In this document: positions 23,990-35,214 of the stretch, piece after piece
How the letters are laid out: every line of letters starts with the position of its first letter
How positions within the stretch are numbered: position 1 is the first letter of the stretch
Source of the DNA: Buddleja alternifolia
Taxonomy: Eukaryota; Streptophyta; Magnoliopsida; Lamiales; Scrophulariaceae
Direction: 5' to 3'
Assembly: GCA_019426215.1 (NCBI GenBank)
Contig: CM033394.1
Span: forward strand, 39,740,423 to 39,804,422
DNA: 64,000 bases
The notes under the pieces: model-generated
What the model was told of the DNA's origin: nothing
Database searches by the model: none
What the model saw: only the letters and a program-made list of their open reading frames with translations
Program-made: the position numbers and the translations under genes

Positions 23990-24260
23990 AAAATGTTTGT
24001 CTTTCCACATTAATAAATTTTGTTACAACCAACATAGCCAAAATTTTATATATTACAAGTTTTCTTTGTCCAAATCACAACCAACATTTTATTTATTACA
24101 AGTTTTCTTTATCCAAAATCACAACCAAAATTTTATAAATTATAAGTTTTCTTCATCTAAATCACAATCAACATTTTATTTGTATAATACAATTTTTTTT
24201 TTGGTAATTGTTACTAGTTTTCTTTATCTAAATCGCAACCAACATTTTATACGCACACAT
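23990..24260. repeat. Minisatellite with a unit of about 50 bp
   Basis: Four to five diverged copies of a unit containing CACAACCAACATTTTAT, then TATTACAAGTTTTCTTT, then ATCCAAA. The open frame at 23976-24302 is created by the repetition and is not a gene. Confidence 0.8.
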
Positions 24261-25778
24261 GCTTTTCTCGAGAAAGAATTCATTTGGTCTTCAAGCGTGT
24301 GATTAATCTCTAAGGAAATAAAAGAAAAAGGAACAAGAACAACACAATATGAAGTACATCATACTACTTTGCCGAATAAGAAAGAAGAAGGAAAGTACAT
24401 CATAATCTAACAATTTGTCCTTCACAAAAGTAGTCTAGTATGAGAACAATTAAATCACCACTTAAATATATCGAATGATAACTGATATACAATTTTTGTC
24501 ACTATTAAAATTTTCAAAATTATTTTTGTAACAAAATAAAAAGATAGTGCCACTTAATATGCTTAATGATAATTTTGATAATGTCACTTGACATCTTGTT
24601 ATTAATATGTTATATTTTCATAGTGTTTTTTGATTAAATTACATATTTGATGAAAAAGATTCATGTATACAAATTTAGACCTAGCAAATTGAAAACAAAC
24701 GAAGTTTCTTTCTTTCTTTTTTTTTTTTGCTTTTCATTTTTTTAACTACCAAAAAAAAAAAAAAAAAAAGTTGTACAAATGATGCCACTAGAGCAAGAGT
24801 CTTGTGTGAAAATACATAGACAAGGTTGAAGCTTCAAACCTTTTCATCCCTGTCTCAAAAGAATTGTTAGCCTATGCTTACAGACTTGCAGCTACAAGGT
24901 AATAATTTCCATGCAAAGTCTTGGTAAACCAGCAGTCCCCTTGCTTACACGTTAGGTTCGTTGCCCTTTCGACCTCAAAAATAAGTTGACACACAACTAA
25001 ATAATTTGGCTAATTACGTACCCTAGTGTTATAGTGACGTCAAGGTGATGTACTCAGTTTGTATTGATGTGCTCTCGATTTATTTTGACCGTTATTTGCT
25101 AAAACGTATGAAAAAATGAGTTTTTTGAATTTTGTGTGAAAATATGGACTTGTTTGGTTTTATTTTCGAAAATTGTTGAAATTGATGATTTGATAATGTA
25201 TAAAATGATGAATTGGTTAAAAGTAATGATTATGTGAATATTATAAATAAAATAATGTAATATTATATTGATTAAATATATGTATAAGTAAAACTGATAT
25301 AGATTGACCCCTCAAAAAATATTAAAAATACTCAAAATGGGTTTTAAAAGTACACAAGTCTATGAAGGTTAATACTATGTATTTATTCCATTACAGCACC
25401 ATAATTGTGGTTGAAAATACATATTTATAGAAGGTGTGAAAGAAAAAAAATGTGAGTGTGATTTGGTAAAGTGAAAGATAATTATTGAAGAATATGAAAT
25501 TAGAAAATAAAAATAAATATATTTTCAGTTAAAAATAGTATAAACTGTGTAATTCCATTTTCAGATAATAAAATAAAAAAAGCAAATAAAAAACACATGC
25601 AAACAGGCCCTATTAGTTTCAAGAAATAATCTCATAAATGAATCGTAACAATAGGAAATCAATTGTGTAGCTTACAAACAAGTTGGCCATTTTCATTGGC
25701 CCTTACATTATGTTACATGCGGCTGCTCAGACCTTCTATTGCAGTAAGTTTGTTTGTTTATATTTCTTTTCTTTTTAT

Positions 25779-26466
25779 GGTTAAATACAGTTTGCATTTT
25801 GAACTCCTAACTAGGATTTCTTAATTAAATATCCTTCTAAATTTGGAAAACTTTCAATTACACCATTATTGCTCACTAGCAATGTTTTGTTGGGGATAAA
25901 TACCCATATTTCATTTTAAAATTGCATCTTAAATTTTAAACCAAACTTGAAAAAACAACTTTAAAACCTAACTAGGACCATACATTTATGATAATATACT
26001 AATAATAAAATTCAAAAACTTAATAAATTTATAAGGATTATAAAATTCAAAGCTGATGAATGGAAATAAATTTATATTAATGAATAGGAGTTAAAATCAA
26101 AATCCGGAAGCATTTTTTGATAGATTTTTTTTCTGCTATGTATTTATGATTCATATTAATTCATGTTTAGTTCATTCTCGATGCTTGTATCATATTCATA
26201 TTTCCCCTGATTTTTCTTTATTTTATAGTTGTTGTGCGATGTATCTTAGCCACATTAGAAATCAAAGGAGAATATAATTATGTTATATACAAATTTTTAT
26301 TCTTTATATTTTGGATTTTATTTTTATATAATCGACATAGGCGAAGGGCATTTTTTCAATTATACATGACTAGTAAAAAATGGGGATGTAATTGAAGGTC
26401 TTGAAAGTTGAGGAAAGTATTTAATGTAGGAACCGTAGTATAGGGGTGCAAAGTGTATTTAACCCT
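25779..26466. mobile_element. Foldback (inverted-repeat) element
   Basis: Left arm GGTTAAATACAGTTTGCA ... AAACTTTCAATTACACC is inverted at the right end as GGGATGTAATTGAAGGTC ... GCAAAGTGTATTTAACCC. The arms are about 110 bp and the spacer is AT-rich. No ORF. The TSD could not be fixed. Confidence 0.6.
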
Positions 26467-26589
26467 TTCCTTTTAATTAGTTTATATGTTCTTTAATGAA
26501 TAACATTGACATTCATTTTGTAATTTGCCTCAAAGACTGTATATTAAGTTGTACGAAATTCATAAAAAAAGCACAATATATATATATAC

Positions 26590-27480
26590 ATGAAAAACCT
26601 CATTTTTGACACCATAAATGACCCCGTGTACTATTTTGGTACGAAATATTTTTAAAATCTCACTTTTGGCACAAACTCTACCAATTTGTATCATTTTTGG
26701 TAATGGCCGTTATCTAGTTGACGGGAAAAACATGTGATATGCACGTGGCCGTTAAGTTTGCATGTGATCGTGCACGTGTTTGTAAAGATAAACGAAAAAA
26801 ATCCCAGTTTTGGTAATAAACTTTGTCTATTTGTCTCATTTTTGGTAACACCACTACAAAAAAATAAGACATTAATTAGTGACAAAATATTAAGTGACAA
26901 CGTCAAAGTTATCACTATTTATAAATCTTTACTGACAAAATTTTTTATTTTGTTACAACAACAAGTTTTACATGTTTTTTTAAAATTATCGCTCTTGATT
27001 ATTAATGACAAGAAAATTGTTGTCACTATTAACAATAAGTGAAACACCTTTAGTAACAAATGAGTGACAACAATTATAGTTGTTACCCTATTTGTGTTGT
27101 TACTAAGTCGTCACTATATATGTGTCACTAATTGTTAATAGTGACAACTCGCAAACTCTTGTCGCTAAAAATTCTTTTAGTGACAAAACAAGAATTATTG
27201 TCATTCATTATGTATATCTAGTGACAATTTTAATGTTGTCACTTCAAATTTTGTCAATAATATTACTTTTTGTTGTAATGACCGTTATCTCATTTTTTGA
27301 CGACACGTATGAAGTTAATAACCACGTGCATCTCACGTGACATTTTCTGTCAAGTAGTTAATGTCGGAATCAAAAGTGGTACAAATGGGCAAAGTTTGTG
27401 TCAAAATTGAGATTTTAAAAATGTTTAGTACCACAAGTGTACACGTGGTCATTTATCCTATAAAAATGAGATTTTGCATA
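26590..27480. mobile_element. Inverted-repeat element with a nested CACTA-like insert
   Basis: The left arm (26590-26850) and right arm (27281-27478) are inverted copies: CTCATTTTTGACACCATAAA pairs with TTTATCCTATAAAAATGAG, and ATCTCACTTTTGGCACAAAC pairs with GTTTGTGTCAAAATTGAGAT. Short ACGTG motifs recur in both arms. The middle (26852-27280) starts CACTACAAAAAAATAAGAC and ends TTTTTGTTGTAATG, with GTGACAA repeats inside, resembling a decayed non-autonomous CACTA element inserted between the arms. Confidence 0.6.
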
Positions 27481-28501
27481 TATATATATATATATATATT
27501 TTTTTTTTCTGAGCTTATTTTTTCGAGAATATATAAGTATGCCAAGAGGAAAACATTCATAATTAGTATCATAATTAGAATGTCTATTTATGAAGAATAG
27601 TCTTAATTTGTATTCCAAATTTCCAAGTGGCTATCTAATTTATACTTTACCAGGAAAAAAGGGTAACAGTAAATTAGAATTCCTAATGACTATCACAGAA
27701 AGCAAGAACGTGATTAGGGGCATTTCCCACAAATTGAGCGTTAATGGTCAATTTCTTTCCGACAAAAAACAATATACTTTATTTACGAGTTGATTATTCA
27801 GAGTATGACCCAAATGAAAATCAAGGACTAATTAATTTAGCAATATTTGGCAGAAATGGAATCGACATATGGTGAGGGATTGAACCTACAACGTACCTTC
27901 AAATAGAAATAGACTCTTGATTGAAAATTCACTTCAAAATCGTACGTACACATAATTATATTTCTCTTTATAAATCAAAAATTTACTTTGACAATTCTGG
28001 AAAATGATGTTTAATAATAATAAAAAAAATCAAACGGTTCTAACTTTTCTTTTGCTCCTTTATACATTATTTTTTGGTAAAAGGGGAAAATAAAGGCAAT
28101 ACTATTTTTTTAATCAAAGAAAATTTATTATCAGTTAACACCTTACTCATATCTAACCAATTTCTGAATTAAGGCTACGGGCTACCTAATCACTGATCCC
28201 TTTTATGCTTTTCAATTCTTAAAATCACAAATATACTCTTTATTTTCCTTCTATTGTTTGTTAAAAAAAAAATTAATACGCTTATATCAATCAACATCTT
28301 GAATTGGGCCAAATCAAGCAACTTGATCTTCCCAGTTATGCTACATGTACTTGAAACAAACCCTAACTTGATCAAAACTTAAAATCAATATTAAGGTTGG
28401 AAAGAGGGATTTGATAAAGAAAAAACAAAACCCTAATTATGAAGAACATAAACTAATAAAAGCAAAGATTAAGTTAATTACCTAGGGTTTGCCACAAGTT
28501 T

Positions 28502-28522
28502 AAGGTCGAACGGACAATGAAA
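28502..28522 (-). ncRNA. MIR858: Mature miR858-like sequence, copy 2 (5p arm)
   Basis: Minus-strand TTTCATTGTCCGTTCGACC followed by TT. Compared with Arabidopsis miR858a as I remember it, it differs at nucleotide 5 (A for G) and nucleotide 11 (C for T). Position 11 sits beside the slicing site, so target choice may differ from copy 1. Confidence 0.75.
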
Positions 28523-28829
28523 CAAACGTTAAACTGCAACCAAGACTGCTCACTTCACAAGCCTAGCATGGAAACCATTCACCTATCTGGATCCACTTCC
28601 AACCCATATTTGTTTTCTCCGGTTGAATTTCAATTTGATCAGAAGAAACTAAACTAACATATATGTATGTATGTATGTATATATATATACATGTATTATT
28701 AATAATAAGCAATTAACAAGTGATCTTTTGGGGGGTTTATGAGCTCGTAGGAAGAAATTGAACTGATGAAGAAAGAACTAAGGAAGATCAAAAGATATTG
28801 AAGTAGTGAATCAAGAAGATGAACCCAAT

Positions 28830-29112
28830 TAATCAATATATATAATGGCCTGTCTTTGTTAAATTATTTAGCAGATCATATAGAGTATAGACTCCACGAA
28901 AAATCTCGATGACGTTTGGCTCGTGTGGGATATCTATATATATAATGTATGGATACAAATGGAATACAGTTACGTACGCTCACACGTGAGAAAAGGCTTT
29001 GACTGACTGGTGAGATTTTTTTTTTCCCGATAATTTTGACTGGTGAGTGGTGAGATTTTACCATTTGTGAAACCCCTCATTTTCAACAACCAACCACAAG
29101 GGACACGCATCC
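28830..29112 (-). promoter_or_regulatory. MIR858 copy 2 promoter
   Basis: Blocks conserved with copy 1 in the same order are GACGTTTGGCTCGTGTG (28911-28927), CACACGTGAGAA with GGCTTTGACTGACTGGTG (28981-29012), and TTTCAACAACC...GACACGCATCC (29091-29112). The CACGTG G-box and TTGACT element are retained although most surrounding sequence has diverged. TGACTGGTGAGATTTT is repeated just upstream (29037-29058), a change absent in copy 1. Confidence 0.65.
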
Positions 29113-29250
29113 ATGCAGAATATGATGTACAAGGAAATAAAAAAATCTACTTTCGTTTCTAATTCTTAATTTTTTTTCTTTACTTTTTAAGAGTCATGAT
29201 GTAGTTCTACAAGAACGCATCAAGTGATATTATTTTTATCGTGACACTTA

Positions 29251-29477
29251 CTCTGTTTGGTTCAAGGGGAGTGCTAGAAAAAGGAAAAGAAAACACAAAA
29301 AAATTATTTTCATTTTTTCACCTTTTTCCACACCAAATAGTGAGGAAAATATATTATTCAAATTAGTTCTAGAATTTCACTTCTATTTTGTTTTTCATTT
29401 TTTCTAGTAACCAAACAATATAAATAATTTTTCTTGTATTTTTTTTTCTCTGCAATTTTCTTGAACCAAACAGAGAG
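29251..29477. mobile_element. MITE with CTCTGTTTGGTTC ends
   Basis: The inverted ends CTCTGTTTGGTTCAAG and CTTGAACCAAACAGAG are flanked by TTA on both sides (29248-29250, 29478-29480), as in PIF/Harbinger insertions. The related sequence near 60200-60245 lacks it. Confidence 0.65.
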
Positions 29478-29797
29478 TTAATAATTTTCCCAACTTAAGA
29501 GTAAGAATTGGGTTCAATTTGTTAGTGATGCATACATATGATGGGGACGCAATCAGATTTTTTGTCCAGCGGTACGAGATTGAATTTATCAAATTGAAGT
29601 AAATTGATTCGACTAGTCTTTTCTTATTCGACTAGTCTTTTCTCATACACTAGTTTTTTTGTTTTTTTTTGTTTTTCTCTTTTCACAACTGCATTTTTCT
29701 TTTCATTTTTGGTATATGTAATATATGTGTTTACAGTTTATTTTATTCAAAGAGCAAATAAATTGATTGAAGTGATCCAAAAAATACTAAAAAGACT

Positions 29798-29939
29798 GGA
29801 AAATTCTTTGGTGCTTCGGGTGTTGAACACCAAATGGTGCATATCATGCCACATCATTACAGGATCACATCTTATTGTGATGTGGCATACTATACACCAC
29901 TTGGTGTATGACACACCTTGGTGCACCAAATTTTTTTCC
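29798..29939. mobile_element. 142-bp palindromic MITE with 9-bp TSD
   Basis: The element folds almost end to end: TTTGGTGCTTCGGGTGTTG pairs with ACACCTTGGTGCACCAAA, and ATGCCACATCA pairs with TGATGTGGCAT. The exact 9-bp TSD AAAAAGACT is at 29789-29797 and 29940-29948. A related empty site exists at about 60875-60895, where the same flanks meet without the insert. Mutator-type by TSD length. Confidence 0.9.
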
Positions 29940-29948
29940 AAAAAGACT

Positions 29949-30438
29949 TACGGTGACTCAAAATAAAACTCCTAATGATATATATAATGCAGGGAAAAGG
30001 AATTTTTTTGGTCCGTTAAATTGGCCTAGTTGGGTTTTCGTCATTTAATTTGACACATTACAAACCCGATATATATTGACTCATTTCAATTGTAGTCCTA
30101 TTGACCGGAAAAGTTTAAATTTTGCTTGGAATTTTAAAAATTCATTGAAAATACAGTTCTTAATTTGGGAATTTTTCGAATTTGGAGGGAAATGACTTGG
30201 TCTTACATGGTTGACAACTGGACAAAGTCGAATATTTTTGTAAGCAATTGGTTTCGAACCGGGGTCCCATACAAAATTCTACAACCACTAGATGACATAA
30301 AAAATTAGTGTACAAATACAGTATTAATTGTTGATGCCTTGTACTCGTTGTAAAGTAATAATTTTGTATTGGGACCCAGGTTCGAATTGATCACTTGGTT
30401 ATAAATTTTTTTTACTTTGTCCAGTTAGAACTCATGTA
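29949..30438. other. Non-coding repeat-derived stretch
   Basis: Sequence around 30000-30200 (GACACATTACAAACCC, GTCCTATTGACCGG) is present inverted at about 59990-60140, so it is part of a dispersed element. No gene seen. Confidence 0.45.
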
Positions 30439-30443
30439 AGCAC

Positions 30444-30621
30444 TATTAACACTTGTGAATGTTGGTATTATTCATTCCATCTCATACGTGTTGTGTGCAT
30501 GGTATATATAAGAAGTACAAGAGATAGATACCTAGACCTCGCTAACACTAGATATGATAAGATTACAAATAGATAACAATAACAAACAGATAGAGTCCTA
30601 GGAAGATTGGTATGACTGATA
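30444..30621 (-). repeat. 3' LTR of the TA...TA Copia element
   Basis: 178 bp, matching 59774-59957 with scattered changes. On the element strand it follows the purine tract GCTTGCGGGGG with TG, then TATCAGTCATACC. A TATATA-containing core lies mid-LTR. Confidence 0.85.
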
Positions 30622-30715
30622 CACCCCCGCAAGCTCAAGGGGGACGAGCTGCCACATTGAGCTTGTCTCGAAGAAGCTCGAACCGTGTAATAGATAGAGG
30701 TTTGGTAAAGACATC

Positions 30716-31869
30716 CACTACTACAGAAATGATCTATTACAGCGGTTTTTTTTGGCCTATTACAGCGGTTTTAACCGCTGTAATAGGTACCGCTGTAATT
30801 GGTTCAGGCCAATTACAGCAGTTAAAAACCGCTGTAATAGGCACCTATTACCGCGGTTATTTTTATAACCGCTGTAATAGGTATATCCTATTACAGCGGT
30901 TATACAAATAACCGCTATTAAAAAAAAAAAAATTTATTTTTCCGTGGCCTATTACAGCGGTTTTGGAAAAAACCGCTGTAAAAGTGTAACTAATAGGCCC
31001 CGGAAAAAAATTGTAAAATTTTTTGACTGTGTTGGAATAATACGAAATTCGCACGGTCATAACGAAACGGCATTCCGAACAAAACGCAAGGCATAGCCTT
31101 GCGCTCTCGTGATTTTAGCCATTTGAGATCGTTTAAGGCCTCAAATTTGCGTTTTATTACGAAAATAGGGTATTTTCGTAATAAAACGCAAATTTGAGGC
31201 CTTAAACGATCTCAAATGGCTAAAATTCCGAGATCGCATGACAATGTCATGCGTTTTGTTTAGAATACCTTTTCGCTATGACTATATTTCGAGTCATTTA
31301 TACCGTAAAATTTCAACCAAATATTTTCGATAACACATATAACAAACAGATAGAGTCATATACAAATATAGATATATATATATATATAGAGGGAAGAAGA
31401 GAGAAAGAGAAGAAGCTTACTATCGTCGTGGCGGCGGCGGCGGCGGCGGTAAGTGGTGGTGGCGGTGGCGCCGGTAACTCGAGCTTTTTTGGGAGGGGGG
31501 GATCGAGAGAGAGAGAGAACCCTGAAATGGGTTTTAAATTTTGAGAGTGGGAGAGAGAAGCGGGAAGATAAAAATATTTCGCGTACAGCCTATTACAGTG
31601 GTTTTTTTAAAAACCCCTGTAATAGGTATACACTATTACAGGGTTTTTTTTTAAAACCCCTGTAATAGGAGCTGCCTTTTACAACGGTTCAGTGAACCGC
31701 TGTTGAGCACCTATTACAGCGGTTCATGAAAGAACCGCTGCAATAGGTGCCGCGTATTACCTATTACAGCGGTTCTTTTACGAACCGCTGTAATAGCCCC
31801 CTCCGTTCAGCGATTTTTTGAAAAATCGCTGTAATTGGGGTGCTGTAATAGGCTCTTTTTGTAGTAGTG
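30716..31869. mobile_element. Non-autonomous CACTA element with 3-bp TSD
   Basis: The ends CACTACTACAGAAATGA and CTTTTTGTAGTAGTG are inverted. The 3-bp TSD ATC is at 30713-30715 and 31870-31872. It sits inside the RNase H coding sequence of the surrounding Copia, whose frame is restored when the element and one ATC are ignored. Many copies of CTATTACAGCGGTT and its complement AACCGCTGTAATAG fill both ends, the sub-terminal repeats that bind CACTA transposase. It has no transposase. A (GGC)n tract lies at 31429-31473. Confidence 0.93.
31112..31226. repeat. Perfect 56-bp palindrome with 3-nt spacer
   Basis: Left arm 31112-31167 (starts ATTTTAGCCATTTGAGAT) is the exact reverse complement of right arm 31171-31226, separated by GGG. 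Imperfect pairing continues outward from about 31057 to 31285, including GCAAGGCATAGCCTTGCG on the left and its diverged partner GCATGACAATGTCATGCG on the right. It is the centre of the CACTA element. Confidence 0.97.
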
Positions 31870-34800
31870 ATCGGCAATTCGATCATCAGTTGCCACAAAT
31901 TGAACTTTGAGATCTCCGTTGGCCACTTTCTCCCTTACAAAATGATAATCTATCTTCACGTGTTTAGTACGAGCGTGGATTGCGAGAGAGATAAGCAGCC
32001 CCAACATTATCACACCAAAGTGTCGGAGAGGAGTCAGGCTTGATGTTTAACTCACGAAGAAGTGATTGGAGCCAACTAAGTTCAGCTGCCGTGTCTGCCA
32101 ATGCTTTATATTATGATTCAGTGGAGGAGCGAGCAACCGTACACTATTTGCGAGCACCCCATGATATGAGATTGGGTCCGAAAAAGACAGCAAAGTCGCC
32201 AGTGGAGCGGCGATCATCAGTACTTCCACCCCAGTCGGCGTCAGAGTAGGCTTGGAGGTGGTGTGAAGAAGATCGACGAAAGAGAAGGCCAAGGTCGACA
32301 GTGAGCTTGAGATAACGCATAATACGCTTTGCTGCGATCCAGTGAATATCAGTAGGTGGATGCATGAATTGACAAACTTTGTTGATAGCAAAGGCAATGT
32401 CGGGGCGCGTAAGTGTAAGATATTGCAAGGCGCCAACAATTTCTCGAAACTTCGTGGCATCATGCAAGGGAACACCATCGGATATAGAGAGCTTAGTACT
32501 TGTGCAGGAAGGAGCGCGAACACCATTAGAAGATTGCAAACCAGCCCGAGTTATAAGTTTGAGAATATACTGCCATTGAGATAAAATGAGACAGTCGGAA
32601 GTTGGAATTGATTCAATACCAAGAAAATAGTTGATTCCACTAAGATCACGGAGAGCAAATTCTTTCTCGAAGTTGGTGACGAACTCTGCAACACAGTTAG
32701 GTACATTCCCAATAACAAGTATATCATCAACATAGATTAGCATATAAATAATAACATTGTTACGGGAATATATAAAGAGAGACGTATCATTTTGAGAGGC
32801 ACAAAAATTGTGACATATAAGAAATTCTTTAAGTCGATGAAACCAAGCTCGAGGGGTCTGTTTAGGGCCATAGAGGGATTTGTGTAATTTGCAAACATGG
32901 TTTGGTTTATGAGGATTTGTAAAACCGGGTGGTTGGGACATAAAAACCATTTCATCAAGAACACGATTTAAGAAAGCATTTCTAACATCTAATTGTTTTA
33001 CGGACCAATTTTTTGACAAGGCAAGAGAGAGGACAAGACGAATAGTTGTAGTTTTGATGACGGGGCTAAAAATTTCAATGAAATCAATTCCTTCTTGTTG
33101 GTGGTAACCTTTTACAACTAAGCTCGCTTTGTAGCGCTCAATAGAACCATCAGGTTTTCATTTGATTTTGTAAACCCATTTGCAGCCTATCACATTCATA
33201 CTAGGATGATAAGAAACCAAATTCCAAGTGTCATTACGAAGTAAAGCATCGATCTCCTCGGCCATAACTTTGCCCCACAAAGGGCATTTATTTGCACTGG
33301 TAAAATAGGTGGGTTCAATGGGGTCCGAAGCGGAAGAGAGCGAGATAGTGGAAAGATTAGTAGATGGTTGTGGAGGGTGAGGATGAGGGCGTAGGATTAT
33401 GTGGTATATGGATTGAGGCGGGTGTATGGGGGATGAGTGAGATGGAGAAAGAACATAATTGGACAAATCGACACAAAGAGGGATACCTGAGGAATTATGG
33501 CTGTCTCGTGATGAAGAGGAAGGTGCAGATGATGAAACAAGAGTCGGTGTATGTAAAATGGGTAAAGATAGCGGCATTGTGACCGGAGACTGAGTCGGCG
33601 GAGAAGAGTGTTGAGCAGGCGCCGGGAGAGTGATCCACGTGCCATTGGATGTGAGAGGTAGTGGAGTGGCGATCGGAACCTGACCCAAGACTGATTGAAA
33701 TCAAAACGAAAACTATCCTTTATCAAAGCGAACATGTCGTGCGAGATATATCCGGTTGGTATCAAGGTCTAGACATGGATAGCCAAGATGAGAGTGACTA
33801 TACCTAAGAAAAACACAAGGTTTGGAACATGGTTAAATTTTGTGTCTATTGTAAGGGCGAAGAAAGGGGAAACAAAGACAATCGAAAACTTTTAAAAAAG
33901 TTTAGTCGGGCTTGATTTTCAAAAGACGATGATAGGGCAACTCATTTTGTAAAATGGGGGAGGGCATTTTATTAATCAAGAAAATAGCCGTTTCAAAAGC
34001 ATAGTGCCAAAAATGATATGGAACGGCAGCAGTAACGAGAAGTGTGAGGCCTGTTTCAACTATGTGTCCATGGCGACGTTCAATGCTACCGTTTTGTTCA
34101 TGAGTATGGGGACAAGTTATACGGTGATATATGCCCAATGATTTTAAATATTTTGAGAGGGACTGATATTTCCCTCCTCCATCAGATTGAATAGACTTAA
34201 TCTTCGTGTTAAATTGACGTTTAACTAACTTGTGAAAAGATTGAAAAAAGGAAATAACATTAGATTTTTGAAATAATGGAAAAGACCAAATAAATTTAGA
34301 GTAATCATCCACAGAAATCATAAAATATTTGTGTCCATCACTAGAAAGATAGGGGAAAGGGCCCCAAACATCAGTAAAAACTAACTCTAGAACATTACTA
34401 CTAGAAGAGGGGCGAGGGGTAAGGTGTAATCTAGACGATTTTCCAACTTGACGAGACGAACAAAGAGTGAACTGAAATTTAGAAGAGCACAGAAGATCGT
34501 GCTTGTTTATTATTTGATGGAGCACACGGTGATGGGATGGCCAAGCCATTGATGCCAAACCGGGCAGTAGTGCTGATTGCAAGAGAAGTGGACGGTGTGA
34601 CATGCTTATTTGATGAAAGAGAGTAGAGACCGTTATTGCTCGGTCCGGTGAGAAGCACAGTCTTGGTAATCCGATCGTTCACAACAAAAAAAAGAAGAAT
34701 GAAATTCAAAAAAGACATTATTATCACGACAAAATTGTTAAACGGAAAGTAAGTGTTTAGATATATCGGGAACATGAAGGATATTATTAAGATGAAGAGA

Positions 34801-35214
34801 ACCAAATGAGGTAGAGATAGAGGAAGAACCTGTGTTATGAATATTGAGACCGTTACCTATGTGAAGTTGATCCGGGCCCGAATAAGGTACACTTGATTGA
34901 AAGAAAATATTTTCCGGAGAGACAAGATGCGTGGAACTGGTGTCGGGAAACCAATTAACACTGTGAGAGAGGGGCGGAGTGGGTGGTGAGGAATGGACGT
35001 AGGACATGTTGGCAAAGGGTTGTTGTGGAGTATGTGAGTACTGGGTTGGTTGGTGATAAGGAGAAGGATGAGGAGGAGGGTAATTGGATTGATAGTAAGG
35101 ATTAGTGTTCCAAGTATGAGGTGGTGGATAGGAATGGAGACCATCCTCGCGACTGCGACCACGGCCTCAGCCACGGGTTAAGTTATAGCTACCTCGGCCA
35201 GGGAAGTTATTTCC

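Larger units (their letters stand above)
24974..28481 (-). other. Inferred intron in the MIR858 copy 2 hairpin loop
   Basis: The interval runs from GTAATTAAC after CTAG to a T-rich tract ending TTTTTGAG. It is 3508 nt long, about twice the copy 1 intron. The inverted-repeat elements at 25779-26466 and 26590-27480 explain part of the excess. The rest (27481-28440, 24977-25778) is AT-rich with no gene seen. Confidence 0.58.
24897..28812 (-). ncRNA. MIR858: MIR858 copy 2, intron-split precursor
   Basis: This is the second miR858 gene, paralogous to 17797-19895. The 5' arm is at 28590-28502 and the 3' arm at 24976-24897. In the same sense both read TTTCCATGC, then CTTG, then GCAGTC, then TTGCCC/TTGTCC, then TTCGACCT. 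Pairing has two G:U wobbles and a few mismatches across the miRNA. The donor CAAACCCTAG|GTAATTAAC (28482/28481) and acceptor TTATTTTTGAG|GTCGAAA (24974/24973) predict a 3.5-kb intron. The spliced loop would be about 19 nt. A TATA-like ATTATATATATTG at 28848-28834 suggests transcription from about 28812. The CTTGTxxCAAACCCTAG|GT motif is shared with copy 1, though the introns are otherwise unrelated. The intron here contains two foldback elements. Confidence 0.77.
30627..35214 (-). pseudogene. Copia pol of the TA...TA element (protease to RNase H)
   Basis: Decayed polyprotein on the minus strand. Protease-like sequence WFPDTSSTHLV lies near 34940 (DTSS in place of DSGA). A GAG-pre-integrase region follows (34479-34700), then the integrase core (34603-33902) with DVWGPFP, IQSDGGGKY and EQNGSIERRH for the DDE triad. 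The RT (33250-32144) contains KQLDVRNAFLN, LYGPKQTPRAW and IYVDDILVIG. The RNase H runs into 31873 and resumes at 30712 (DVFTKPLSITRFELL), interrupted by the CACTA element at codon AD|D. At least six frameshifts are visible. Spliced-out host introns are not expected, so this is dead. Confidence 0.85.

Noticed and set aside
23976..24302. 108-codon open frame
   Set aside because: It is produced by a minisatellite with a unit near 50 bp; the peptide repeats with the DNA.
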